Assembly: GCF_030272615.1 (NCBI RefSeq)
Contig: NC_081409.1
Span: forward strand, 649,172,468-649,236,467
From: Cryptomeria japonica
Lineage: Eukaryota > Streptophyta > Pinopsida > Cupressales > Cupressaceae
Direction of reading: 5' to 3'
Length of the DNA: 64,000 nucleotides
Positions 47,529 through 59,798 of this stretch are shown here, piece by piece. Within the stretch, counting starts at the first letter, position 1. Each line of letters starts with the position of its first letter. Under the pieces are notes generated by a model. The model made no database searches, was not told the DNA's origin, and was given only the letters and a program-made list of their open reading frames with translations. Both the position numbers and the translations under genes were made by a program.

Positions 47529-48640
47529 ATGTCTACTAACTATTTTAGGAAGGACAGTCCTAAACTTGATGGAACCAACTATGGCATATGGAAGATCAGG
47601 ATGGAAAAACATTTAAATTGAACTGGAAAGGACATTTGGGAAGTTATAAAGAATGGCTATACTGCTCCTATTCCCAGTCAGCCTAATCCACCTACCTTAG
47701 GAAAAGATGAGGAAAAAGATTGCAAAGCTAGAGAAGAACTTTTGAGCGCATTATCAGATCAGCAAATCATGGGATTATCAGATAGATCAACTGCTAAAGC
47801 TATTTGGGATCACTTGGAAACATTGAATGAAGGAGATTCCATAGACAAAATTGTAAAACTTGAAAGCTTCTGGGTCAGGTATGAAAATTTGAAAATGGAA
47901 GAATATGAAAGGATTTCTACTTTTATGGAAAGAGTAAATGAAATTGTTTTGGGTATTGAATGATGTAGAGGAACCTTAAGTGAAGATGAAATTGTTTCAA
48001 AAGTTTTAAGAGGATTGCCACTGGCATATAAAATGAAGGTTATTGGTATAAATGAGTTAAGAACAATGCCTAATACATTAGTAACTAGGGATACATTGAT
48101 TGGAAAAGTTTGAGCTTTTGAAATTGAGGAATTTGGTCCTGTTGCTATTATAAAGATAGATTTATCTTTTAACGCATCAACATCATCTGCACCATCATTT
48201 GACAAGTCTGATTGGAAAGCCTTTTATGCAAGAGAACTTGAAGAAAGAGGGAGAGAAAATGAAGAACTTGAAAAACTTGAAGCACTATTAACAAGAAAAA
48301 TGCCTAAAGGTCCAGTTGGAAGTAAGTATGAAGGTAAAGCACACTTTAAATGCTTTAACTATAATAAGATTGGTCATATGGCTTCTAGATGCCCTGATTG
48401 ACATGCTAGACTAAGAGAAGAAGCTAGGAGAACATACAAGCCTAACCCTAAATATCAGAGATACAGATTTAAAAAGAATAAAGATAAATCTTATTATCTT
48501 GCTGATGAAGGAGTCACTGATGATTTTGATGAAGATCTGGCAAAAAATGGATGGTTTTTGCTGCTATAATAGAAGATCAACCGGTACCTACTTTTCAACT
48601 GGTAGAGCAGGCCCTAGCAGCTAAAGTTGAAGTTAAGGAT
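47529..48640 (+). pseudogene. Copia B gag
   Basis: Begins MSTNYFRKDSPKLDGTNYG at 47529 by comparison with copies A and E. Stops occur after HLN, after VLGIE, in the GK.AFEIEEFG region and within CPD-stop-HARLR. The zinc knuckle reads KCFNYNKIGHMASRC, with the second Cys changed to Tyr. It retains SDQQIMGLSDRSTAKAIWDH and LSEDEIVSKVLRGLP. The acidic tail (DEGVTDDFDED) leads into the protease after a frameshift near 48540. Confidence 0.9.
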
Positions 48641-51600
48641 GATTGGATTATTGATTCAGGATGCTCACATCATATGACTAGTGATAAAGGTAAATTCTTG
48701 AACTTTCAAGAATATAATGGAGATCTAGTAAGATTTGGAGATGACAAAGCTTTCTTGATCAAAGGTAAAGGTGCAATATCTCTTGATGGTAAGCACAATA
48801 CAGACAATGTTTACTATGTGGAAGGTTTAAAGAATAATCTTTTGAGTTTTGGTCAATTAGTTGAGAAAGGATTTCAATTACAATTCAAAAATGGTAAATG
48901 CAAAATTATGAACATAACTAGTTTGGAAATTGCAACCACTAATCAAACTAGAGGTAATATCTTTCATTTGAATAACAGTGAAAAGACATAGTTGGTTGCA
49001 CATATTGATGAAAGTTGGCTATGGCATAAAATACTTTGTCATGTAAATTTTGATTGCATGGTAAAAATTAGTACTACTACAGCAGTTAGAGATTTACCTA
49101 AGATTGTCAAACCTCACAATCTGGTATGTAAGGAATGTCAATTTGGAAAATAAGTTAGAGAAACTTTTTAAAATATTCCAAAAAAATCCAATAATGCTCT
49201 TGAATTAATTCATATTGATTTATGTGGTCCAGCTAGAACTAAAAGTTTACAAGGTGATAGATATTTCATGCTAATCATTGATGACTATTCTAGAATGTGT
49301 TGGGTTACTTTTCTCAAAGAAAAATCAGAAGCACTTGGGAAGTTCAAACTATTCAAAGCAATGGTAGAGAATGAAACCGGTAAGAAAATCAAATGTCTGA
49401 GATCAGATCAAGGAGAAGAATTTACATCTAAGGAATTTATTACATTCTGTGAAGTGAATGGAATCAGAAGATAATTATTAGCACCTCGGACACCACAGCA
49501 GAATGGAGTTGTTGAAAGGAAAAACAAAACTATCTTGGATGCAGCTAGAAGTATGTTATCTGAAGAAAATTTACCACATGTATATTAGAGAGAGGCAGTA
49601 AGCACTGGGGTCTATACATTCAATATAGTTCACATCAAAGGAGAAACTGGTAAGACCTCTCATGAACTATGGTTTGGTATTACTCCTACTCTTAAATATT
49701 TCAGAATATTTGGAAGTAAATGCTATATTAGAAGAGATGAGTATATTGACAAATTTTATCCTAGAAGTGATGAAGGAATATTTCTTGGTTATTCATCTAA
49801 GAGCAAGGCATATAGATCTTTTAACAAAAGATTACAGAAAATTGTTGAGAGTACAAATGTGAAGATTGATGAACAATTCAGAGGAACTTCAAGGTATATA
49901 GACTCTGAACCAGCAATAGAGATTCTGACAAATGAATCTACATTAAACCCACCGGTACAGAATGAAGATCTAATTACACCGGTATCATCTGAAAATTCCA
50001 CTGTAACTGAGGAACAACAGCAAACAAAGACACCTCGGTATGTAAGACTAAATCACTCTGAAGATTAGATAATTGGAAACAAGTATAAAGGAGTTATGAC
50101 AAGAGGAAGACTTGAAAATGAAGAGGTATGTCTTATTTCTCAAATTGAACCATCACCAATTAATGAGGCATGTGAAGATAAACACTGGATTAAAACTATG
50201 GAAGAGGAACTAGAACAAATTGAGAAAAATAACTCATGAAAATTAGTTCCCTGGCCTAAAGACAAAAATGTGATTGGAACAAAATGGGTATTCAGAAAAA
50301 AACTCAATGAAGATGGTAAGGTAATCTGGAATAAAACAAGACTAGTGTGTAAGGGATATTCTCAGAAAGAAGGAATTGATTATAATGAAACCTTTCCACT
50401 GGTAGCTAGAATTGAGGCAGTCAGATTATTCTTGGCTTTTGCAGCACACAAGAACTACAAAGTATATCAAATGGATATTAAATGTGGATTTTTGAATGGA
50501 GATCTTGAAGAAGAAGTTTACATTGAACAACCTGATGGATTTTCTTTGACAGATAACAAAGATATGGTTTGCAGGTTAAGGAAAGCTTTGTATGAATTGA
50601 AACAAGCTCAAAGAGCTTGGTATGCAAGATTGGATAAGTATTTTTTTAAGATTAGTTTTTCTAAAGGTAATGCTGACAAAAAATTATACTACAAAGTGAC
50701 TAATGATGACATCTTGGTTATAGAAGTTTTTGTTGATGATATAATCTTTGGAGGAGAAGATGGATTATGTAATGACTTTTCTATTGAAATGAAACAAGAA
50801 TTTGAAATGTCTATGATTGGAGAGATAAAATTATTTTTAGGATTGTAGATTTCACAGACTGATAAAGGTATATTCTTGAGTCAATCCAAGTACCTGAAGG
50901 AGTTACTAAAAAAATTTGGGATGGAAAACTCTAAACCGGTAAGCACACCTATGACTACAAATGACAAATTATCACTAAGGGATGAATCTACACCTATTAA
51001 TCCAACTAGGTACAAATCTATGATAGGAGGTCTACTATATTTAACACAAACAAGACCTAATATTATGAATGCAGTATGTATTGTTTCAATATTTTAGAGT
51101 AATCCTAGAGAAAATCATGAATCAACAATAAAAAGGATTTTCCGGTACTTACAAGACACTACAAATCTTGGCTTATGGTATCCAAGAGATAAAAACTTTG
51201 AATTATGTGCATACATAGATGCAAATTGGGTAGGAGATGTGGATGATAGAAAAAACACCACTAGCGGAGCATTGGAAGCAGATTAATTTCTTAGTTGAGT
51301 AAGAAACAAAGTTGTACATCTTTATCAACAGCTGAATCAGAATATGTTGCAGCAGCAACTAACTGTACACAGGTACTATGGCTTAAGAAGATGTTGAAGG
51401 ACATAAAGGTAAAATGCAAGGAACCTATAACTATCTATTGTGTCAACACTGTAGCAATTGATATATCTAAGAACCCAATATTACATTCTAAAACTAAACA
51501 TGTTTCTATCAAACTGAATTTTCTCAAAGAGAATGTTGAAGCAAATAAAGTAAAACTGGTTTATGTGAATACTAAAGAGCAGATTGCAGATATTTTCACT

Positions 51601-51675
51601 AAACCTCTACCTAAGGAGACCTTTGAATATCCTAAAGATCATCTTGGGGTCATACCCCCACCGGTAGAGACTTAG
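48641..51675 (+). pseudogene. Copia B pol: protease, integrase, RT, RNase H
   Basis: Protease has IIDSGCSHHMTSDKGK. Integrase has WLWHKILCHVN...CKECQFGK, then IIDDYSRMCWVTF, RSDQGEEF and TPQQNGVVERKN. RT has [20 protein letters not shown] and the active site [12 protein letters not shown] (about 50730). RNase H has the expected Asp of CDN replaced by Val (CVNTVAIDISKNPI, 51442-51444), then ADIFTKPLPKETF and a stop at 51673-51675. Most internal stops match C-to-T or G-to-A changes of CAA, CAG, CGA or TGG. A small frame break near 51270 affects the RNase H entry. Confidence 0.93.
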
Positions 51676-52048
51676 ACAGTTGATGTTTGTCATCAACCGA
51701 CAGAATTAACGGAGAAATCTTTTACTCCGGCTTTGATGAGGAAGCTACTTCTTAGGGGGAGTAGTTGGTATATTGAATTGGTTGGTATTTTGTATTTGAA
51801 TTGGCTTTGGCATTTGATGTCAAAGGGGAGAGATATCTATGGAAAAACACTTTATCTCTTGGGGAGAGATTATTCATTTGGGGAGAGATTGTTATTTTGA
51901 GAGAAACTGATTACTCTCTGTATCTCTATTTTGATTTCTGGTTATGATCTCTTTTTGGGAGATTGTTGGTTTTTGGTATTTGGCATTTTTGTTTTGGCAC
52001 TTTGATGGTTTTCCATCTTGTGTTGCCATCAATGCCAAAGGGGGAGAT
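51676..52048 (+). other. 3' untranslated region and polypurine tract, Copia B
   Basis: Contains repeated GGGGAGAGAT words, ends in AAAGGGGGAGAT at the LTR border, and holds one arm (52022-52034) of the tract-spanning inverted repeat. Confidence 0.75.
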
Positions 52049-53104
52049 TGTTGGTATTTTGGTATAGTTTTGTCATTGATGTCAACACCTACTATCACTT
52101 ATCAACTCTAGCACTTTGAAGAATTGGCAATGTTCACTGGCAAGCAAATGACTTATGCATAGTCACCGGTATCTGGTACATCAGCAGGATATAATATTCA
52201 CCGGCATTTGGAATGGCATAGAAAACACCTGGTTATGTCGAAGACATCGTTTGGACACTTTGTCTTGGAGATTTGTTCATTGGCATATCCGTATTTGCAT
52301 ATTTGCTGTTACCGGCAAATAGGTCCAGATCATTCACCAGCAGTCTTATCTATTCCAGATCAGCACGACACACTATGGAGATGTTTTATTATTGTTGTAA
52401 ATCCATCAAGCCGACATGTTGAATCAGTTATTGCATCGGATATTGTTTTATTTGTAAATTGATTTTATTGTAATATCCTTTAGAGCCGACCTACTAAAAT
52501 TGGTCTTAGGTTATGATATAAATGTAAGATCTTATTTGTAAGATCAAGTGTGGAATGCAAAGAAAGGAATAATTCAATATATGTGAGAATAAGCAAAGCT
52601 TTACACATAGAAATCATTTCAAGGTTGAAGCAAGGTTTTGTAAAGACAATCAGAACTATACCAGTACTGAATCCAACATAATAAGATGCTATTTTGAGTA
52701 GTAAAACCTTATTGGATTTAACCATCCAATTGTAGTCAGTGTGACTCCTATTTGTGTTTGAGTAGTGAGCTCTAGGTGCTTGGCCTTTCTGCATGTGAAG
52801 ACCCTATTTGTATACACATACTATCTATAGTAGTATCATCTGATTGTGGGTAGGTTTTCCCATTGTGGTTTTTCCCCTTACAGGGTTTCCACACAAATAT
52901 TGGTGTTATGTGTTGTAGATGTTACTGTCTTTCTATTTCATGCATTAATCTTTACCGGTATTGTAATTAACTGATAAAACTATCTACAAGCATAAAAGTT
53001 TGGTTTATCGATATTAAGCATTTAAGTTGGTTAAGTTGTTTTGAATTGAATTTATTTGACATCTGATTCACCCCCCCACTCTTAGTTGTCCCCGGGACCT
53101 AACA
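52049..53104 (+). repeat. 3' LTR of Copia B
   Basis: 1056 bp, TGTTGGTATTTTGG to CCTAACA, followed by AAGAC. Decayed hairpin arms GACATCTGA and TTAGTTGTC lie near 53058-53090. Confidence 0.95.
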
Positions 53105-53109
53105 AAGAC

Positions 53110-55773
53110 ATTCTTGTTCAATTATGGAGTATAGATTTGTCCTGGGACAGAAAGGATGCAAGCTACTTGAAATTTGACTGATGCTTTGCATCTAGGCTCA
53201 AAATCCTTCTATGTCAAGATAACCATAAGATCCCAAAGAATCTACTTGAATTCATTAGACCAAAGGAATTTTCTAAGAATATTAAGATTGTGCACAATTG
53301 GGGTGACATAAGCTTGTATCTTGTTTCCACTTTTTTTAGAGTATATGGTTTCAGTGGAACCCCATATCTGCTTCCCTCTCAGGTCCCTTTGAAGATCAAC
53401 ATTGTTGAGATTTTGAGGCAAATTGGAGGCCTATAAGAAGCAGAGGTAACAAACAAAGGAAGAGGGACAATTTTCTCAACACTCACTTTGGCACATCAGT
53501 TTGTAGTCACCAAGGGTGGTTGGTTACATTTTGAAAGCTTCCTTCAACCATAAATATTGTCAACAGTATGTTCAGGAAGAAAGTCAGGTGTGGGGATAGA
53601 ACTCATCAATTTCACTTTCCTGAAGATCTGATAAGAAATGAATTCAATTTGGATGAGTAGAAAGTAAGAAAGGAAAAGTGGTTTTTATTCAAGAAGACCC
53701 TTGATTTTGTCCAACATTTTGACAAGAACTATGATCCTTTGAATAGTTTTCACCCTTTTGAAGAGAAGATTAAGTTTTTGGTAGACTATTTTGAAGATGC
53801 AATGCAAACCTTGAATGATAAGAAGGATGTTGTAATGAAAGCAGATCCTGAGAAAACTAAGCTTGTTTTAGATAAGCCTATTTTTGCTAAAGTTGTTCCC
53901 CCTCATGAGTAAGTGATGTATAAGAGATCAGGGTATAATGTACTGATGCCAAGGAAAGATGAGCCTTCTACTTCAAAAGGAAAAAGGCCAATGGAGGATG
54001 CCCCTAGGTCACAAGCCTCCCCAAAAAGGCAAAGGTTGGAAAAAGAAGCGCAGTCAAGTGAGTCTTAGTATTCTCCTTCTCGATCCCAATTATTTATAGG
54101 TGATGTGCGGGCAGTAGCTGAGCAATTGTTGCAGTTAGGAAGCCTAGGAGAGATTGCATGCACATACGGAGAATTACAAGAAGGGATGCCAAAAGAGCCA
54201 ATAGGTGCCAAAATGGACCTAACTGTTGAATATTTTGCAAGCAAAGAACTGGATTTTGTCATTAAGTAGGCCAGCGATGAATTTTTGGCTTATAACAGTT
54301 TTTTCAAAATAGGAGAATTTTTGCAATTTGTTTGGAGAAGACATCTTGAGCAGTTTAAACAAAGATGTGAAAAAGGGAAAGTGGAGTAACCCCATAAAGA
54401 TGCATCTACTATGGAAGTAGAAATAAAGAAATAAATGCTGAGAGAATTTGAGGCAATTGCCCCTAAGAAAGGGAGAAAATTGATTGCAGATGCTCGAGTT
54501 TTGATTCTCCTCGAATGGGACATAGTTGATGCCTTAGTTTTTGATGAAGTTAGAAAAGAAACCAAGCCTCTGGAAGGAATAAATTACAGTAATGACCATG
54601 CAACCCTTGTTATATGGTCACTAAAGAGGGAAGAAAACAAAAGAAGAAAAGACTCCTCAAAATCTGATTACTCAGGAGGTATGATTGTAAAGAGAGTTAG
54701 GGATACAGGGGTAGTAGAAGCTACCAGCATGACCTTAGAGTCTGCTAAATTTGGTATGGTAGTGGCTAAGAAAGAAGCCAAGGAGAAAGATGATCTCTAG
54801 GTGAAGTTAGAGGTAGTCCTAGAATCCTACAACAAAGCAAAGCTTGAGATAGCTCGTAAGGACAACGCCATTGGAAAGTTGAAGAATAAATTGGGAGGAC
54901 AACATCAAAAGGGTGAGTCTTCCAATCTGATGATTGCCTCTTCTCCTACCAGACCCCCTCCTTCCAACCCAATTATTGAATTCCCACCTTCTCCCATGAC
55001 TCCTGGTTTTCACTCAGCTAAGAACATTCAAGATGAAATGGAGAGATTGAAGCAGGCCCAGGTAATATTTGCAAACAAATATGAGGAGAAGATCAGGGGT
55101 ACCATTTTGAAGTTTGTTGATACTGTTGGAGCATCAATTGTTTACATTTATATGAAAATAATATTGAATATTTTGAATTCTTTCAAAGAAGATAAGGCTA
55201 TTTTGGAACCAATTTTGGATAAATTGATTGCCAGAGAGGTTGATTTAGAGCTTATATATTCATCCCAGGAGGAATCCATAGTTGATGCCACTATCAAAAC
55301 CACTTACGAATTGGTAAAAGGTTTGTCTAGGTTTGCAGCTAAAAGAGTCAATGTAGAAAGAAAGGAAAACTTATATCAAAAAGAATATGCAAATCAAAAA
55401 TTTGAATTGTTTCCTAGAGGTTTTGTTAGTATTAATAAATTGAAAGATAAAGAAGTATGGCTTTGCGAGTTAGGCCATAATGTGTCTCAAAGAATAAATA
55501 ACATCATAAATATAGATGATACTTCCTTATTCATTCAAACCATTGAAGAGATTGAAAAATAAAAAATCACACTTTGGTTTTTTGGAAAAGGAAGTTAAAC
55601 AGTTAAAGGGGACGTGGAAAAGATTAAGTAAGTTGAAGAAGAAAATTGTTAGTTTCTCTTGGCCTAATGATGATTCCTTGAAGATATGGGAAAACAAATA
55701 TATTGTGAAAGAGATAGAAGTGGAGGGAGATTCCACTGACACTCCAACATGTGGTAGCCTGCAGGCAACCTGA
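53110..55773 (+). pseudogene. Unknown element-associated protein, copy 2, middle and C-terminal part
   Basis: Resumes with VQLWSIDLSWDRKDASYLKFD and LLEFIRPKEFSKNIKIV, matching copy 1, and then goes well beyond it. Following parts: YGFSGTPYLLPSQ; a basic stretch KGKRPMEDAPRSQASPKRQR (about 53975) that could be a nuclear localisation signal; and FLQFVWRRHLEQFKQRCEKG. IADARVLILLEWDIVDALVF (54490-54540), a short coiled coil (LEIARKDNAIGKLKNKLGG) and a Pro-rich linker PSNPIIEFPPSPMTPGF follow. A 253-codon open frame ends at 55562, and a frameshift continues to a stop at 55771-55773. The total would be roughly 1100-1200 residues. The layout (globular N-terminus, basic patch, coiled coil) resembles the family-2 extra ORF without visible sequence identity. 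Function unknown. Confidence 0.58.
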
Positions 55774-57190
55774 AGCGGTTAGTTCTTGCAACGGTTTTTG
55801 GAAATCAGAATTTTGAAGAATCAAAGACACCTGGCACCTGGTTTACAAATATTGAGAAGTTAGTTGACCATTTTCCAGCTGGATAACTATTTAGTTGTGC
55901 TCTTACTTCAATTGTAATTAATGTATCCTTTGGGGGGAATTATGGTTAGAATAGGAGTATTTTCTAGGGAAGTCTGAAACTTGTCGCATCCTATTTTCTA
56001 TAAATGGATACTAGGACTACCTAGAAGGGGGTCACAAAATTTTGTAGCTAAGCTCTGGCAAAATTAAATCAGACCATTTTCTAAGCATTTTTTAGCCAGA
56101 TATTTTGTACTTGTAATCTTTTGATGGAGAAATAAAATATACAGTCCAGAGAATTTTAACTCAGACTTGTGTTGTCTCTATGTCATTGTGTTGGTGTTCA
56201 TTCCATTTAAGTAATCAAGGATTGTTTATTTGAATGATTTGCTAGGCGTTTAATGAAGTTGTTTTAAGTCTTTTTCTCAAGGAGGAAATATAAATGTACT
56301 TTAAACAATGTCATTCATATCAGTATTTTGGGGTAGATTTGCTGATGAAGTCTAGTGCAGATTAGGACTTTGTATATGTCAAACATATACATAGTTGATA
56401 GATCACTAATTTGTGACTTGTGTACAAGTTTCTTTTGTCAGGTTGTAGTCTATTGTAGATGACTCTATTGCTCGGATAAGGCACTGGTTTACTTGTTGGT
56501 TTTTTTGGGTGCATTTTGTGGTCCCATTAAAAAATCAAATCAACTTTCCCTTTTATGTTTAGTTGTACCAGTCCTTAAGAAAAGTTTACATGAATTTACA
56601 CTGGTTTCTTGTAAACCTTTTGATATTTTTGTAACAAAGTACTCATAAAAGGGTTCACCCACCCAAGCTTTTAAAAGCTTAAAGTTTAGGAGGTTTCCTA
56701 ATTAAAACCTCATCTTGTTGTCTTTATTTCAAACTTTTGTTGTTCTCTTCCATTTCAACACAGAGGCAGTAACTTTCACTTTTAAAGAGAGGGAACAAAA
56801 AATTTCAAAATAGAGAACAACAAAAATGGCAACTCTATTGGGAAGAGTCATAGCATACGCTATATGTTGTATACTAGTGCTTGTATTACGTAAAATTGTC
56901 CAAATCTGCATTTTCCGTGTCCTTGTAATAATTTTTCTCTATCCCCGTGTTTTTTAATTTTTCTCTGAAGATAGCTTTTCTCATTCCACTATCTCTTGTG
57001 AGTGATTTCTTGAGTTCAAAATTATTTAAATTCCCAATTGGGTGTGACTCTAATAATATAAAACAACCAGTGCTCTTGAATAAGTCACAAGTCATTTCAA
57101 AGAAGTGTATACAATGCATAGAGGAAGAAACACGAGGTCCTACATCAAGAAGAATCCTCAAGAGAAGTTGCAAGAAGGATTAATAGAACC
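55774..57190 (+). other. 3' flank of unknown protein; no gene recognised
   Basis: AT-rich. Near 56130 AATAAAATATAC resembles a polyadenylation signal for the preceding ORF. The open frame 56947-57183 has no family features, although its alternative frame (HRGRNTRSYIKKNPQEK) could be the lead-in to the gag-like fragment that follows. Confidence 0.4.
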
Positions 57191-58346
57191 AGTTTGAAAA
57201 GGCCAGAAGGGAATGGTTATACATGAACTAGTTAATGTTGCATGGAGACAGAAAAGAAGCCATACAGCTAAGTCTTCTGGATGACCGGTATATACAAATT
57301 CTAATACATTGTCCAGTGAATCTGAACAAGACATCATAGGTTTTCATACCCATTTTTTTGGTAATAATGAGGATATTCAAATTTTTCATCAAAGATTATC
57401 TCACACTGGCATTTATGGGAAGGATAGGAATAGCTCCAATGTTAGGGTGGATTCTTTGCCCCAGAATGTAGATGGGAATGTGAGTTTGGTTGATATTGAC
57501 CATGTCAACATATCAAGTTCAGAGGAGACCTTCCTAGACCCTAATGAGGTTTTCTAGGAAATTGAGGTTCTTAACAAAAGGGTACATCAATTAATTTCTT
57601 TAAGAAAACTGAAGAAGATGGATAAGGAAAATGAAACTAAGGTAAGAGTTATTGAGAGAGATGGGTTATTGAGACAGATTGTAGATCTTGAGTTATTTAC
57701 CCAGGAAGAACCCAAAAGTAAAGAAGACGGCCCTGTTATCAAAGAAACTTTGACTGCTAAAGTTATTCTTGCACCCAAAGTTCTTGTGCAAACTAGTAGG
57801 GAGTTTCAAAGTGATCCACAACCTACCAAAATCATCACTGGTAAAGGAAAATAGAAGGTTATAAACACTAGGTTTGGTTCCAAAACTGCAGACATAGTAT
57901 CAGAAAATGAAACAGTACATCATGGAATGTCTTTACCTGAGGTAGAAATAGAGATAATGATGAAAGAGAAAGAGAATCTGCAGAGGGAATTGGAAAAGGC
58001 TGAATCAGAGGCAATATGTCAAAGTCAGCTGAAAAATTGATTACCTGAAAGCTCCTCCTATAACTTTTCCTTCGACAGATCAGAGTAAACCTATACCTCA
58101 ATATATTTCACACTCAAAAATAAAAATTCAACCAATTGTGGCCATGAATACTATCCCACCTCTAAACCAATATGCTCCTGCTAACCAACGTAACCTCCCT
58201 TTTCTTTTAATACTTCTTGAGTAAATCAAATACCCCTTGTATAACCTCCTAACCAAAATAACCAAGTCCCTCGAGCTGGTGGTCCTAGTTTGAGGATGAA
58301 CATTGGTAAGAATTCTACTAGTAACCAATTCCACAGAAGACCCATC
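57191..58346 (+). pseudogene. Gag-like fragment of unassigned LTR element
   Basis: Weakly supported. Broken plus-strand frames read SSESEQDIIGFHTHFFGNN, then a charged helical part (MDKENETKVRVIERDGLL, EIEIMMKEKENLQRELEK), then a Pro/Gln/Asn-rich tail (QSKPIPQYISHSKIKIQP, AMNTIPPLNQYAPANQR). It is cut by Copia E at 58347. A coiled-coil head followed by a P/Q-rich tail is a common layout for plant Gypsy gag linkers, but no zinc knuckle or protease is present to confirm it. It could also be another element accessory ORF. Confidence 0.35.
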
Positions 58347-59418
58347 TGTTAGGTCCTAGAGACAACTGAGAGGGGGGGGGTGAATCAGTTGTCTAATAAA
58401 TTCAAATCAAAAGCCATTAAACCAACTTAATGCTTAATACCGGTAAACCAGTTAAGTATGTTAGTAGATAGTGTTAACAGTAAATTGCTATATCGGTAAA
58501 GATTAATGCATGAAACAAAAACATAAAGTCATCCACAACACATAACACAAATATTTGTACATGGAAACCCTGTAAGGGGAAAAACCACGGTGGGAAACCT
58601 TACCCACAATCAGATGATACTACTACAGATAGTAAGTGTACATAAATGGCGTCTGCACATGCAGAAATCCCAACAACCTAGAGCTCACTGCTCAATCACA
58701 AAATGGGAGTCACACTGACTACAGTTGGATGGTTAAATCCAATAAGAATGCACTACACAAAATAGCATCTTCATATGCTGGATTTAGTACCGGTGTAATG
58801 TACTTCTACAAAAACCTAGCTTCACCTTCAAATGATGTCTTCATGTATACCTCTACTTAATCTCGCATATACCTTCTCACAATCCTTTTTCTCATTCCAC
58901 ATTCGATCTTACAAATAAGATCTTACATTTATACCATAAACTAAGACCAATTTTAATAGGTCGGCTCTACAAGATATTACAAACATTTTACAAACAATAT
59001 AATATCCGATGCAATAACCGATTGAACATGCCAGCTTAATGCATTTACAATCAATAATAAATCATCTCCATAGCATGCCATGCGGATCTGGAAAAGATAA
59101 ACCTATCGGCGTAACCCTAGGTAACCCTGGACCAATTTGCCGGTAAAAGAAAATATGTAAATATGAATATACCAATGATTAATTCTTCAAAAAAAAGTGT
59201 CCACATGATGTCTTCAACATTACCAAGTGTCTTCCATATCATTCCAAGTTCCAGTGATCATTATATCATACCGGTGAACATTATATCCTGTTGGTGAACC
59301 ATATACCAGTAACTGTGCAATAGTTACTTGCTTGCCGGTGAATGTTGTTGGATCTCCAAAGTGCTAGTGTTTTAGTAGGTGTTGACATCAATGAAAAAAC
59401 CATACCAAAATACCAACA
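58347..59418 (-). repeat. 3' LTR of Copia E
   Basis: 1072 bp, TGTTAGG to CCAACA on the plus strand, slightly longer than other family-1 LTRs because of a short duplication of a GTGAACATTATATC-like phrase near 59250-59300. Confidence 0.94.
58361..58393 (-). repeat. U5 hairpin, family 1, Copia E
   Basis: Perfect arms GACAACTGA (58361-58369) and TCAGTTGTC (58385-58393). This is the best-preserved family-1 copy and represents the family-1 stem. Confidence 0.88.
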
Positions 59419-59798
59419 ATCTCCCCCTTTGGCATTGATGGAAACATGATGGAAAAACCATCAAAGTGCCAAAACAGAAATGTCAAATACCAAAAATCAA
59501 CAATCTCTCCTAAACAACAATCTCTCCCCCTGGGAGAAACATGTGTTTATCCACGGATTTTCAATACCGGTCTCTCCTTAAAAGATAATGTGTTTTTCCA
59601 TAGATATCTCTCCCCCTTTGACATCAAATGCCAAAGTTATAATAAAACCAAGTTCATATACAAAATACCAATTAATTCAATATACCAACCAATACCAATC
59701 AATACCAACTACTCCCCCTGAGAAGTAGCTTCCTCATCAAAGACCGGAGTAAAAGATTTGCTTTTTAATTCTATCGGTTGATGACAATCATCAACTAT

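Larger units (their letters stand above)
46415..53104 (+). mobile_element. Full-length Copia element B (family 1)
   Basis: 6690 bp with LTRs of 1057 and 1056 bp and exact target duplications AAGAC (46410-46414 and 53105-53109). The left LTR start has mutated from TGTTGG to TATTGT. It interrupts the unknown protein, whose sequence resumes at 53110. Gag, protease, integrase, RT and RNase H follow in order, with more than ten stops. About 18 differences in the first 260 bp of the LTRs suggest an age like that of element A. Confidence 0.96.

Noticed and set aside
56947-57183. 78-codon open frame as a small gene
   Set aside because: No family features and no homologue; an alternative frame fits the gag-like lead-in better.
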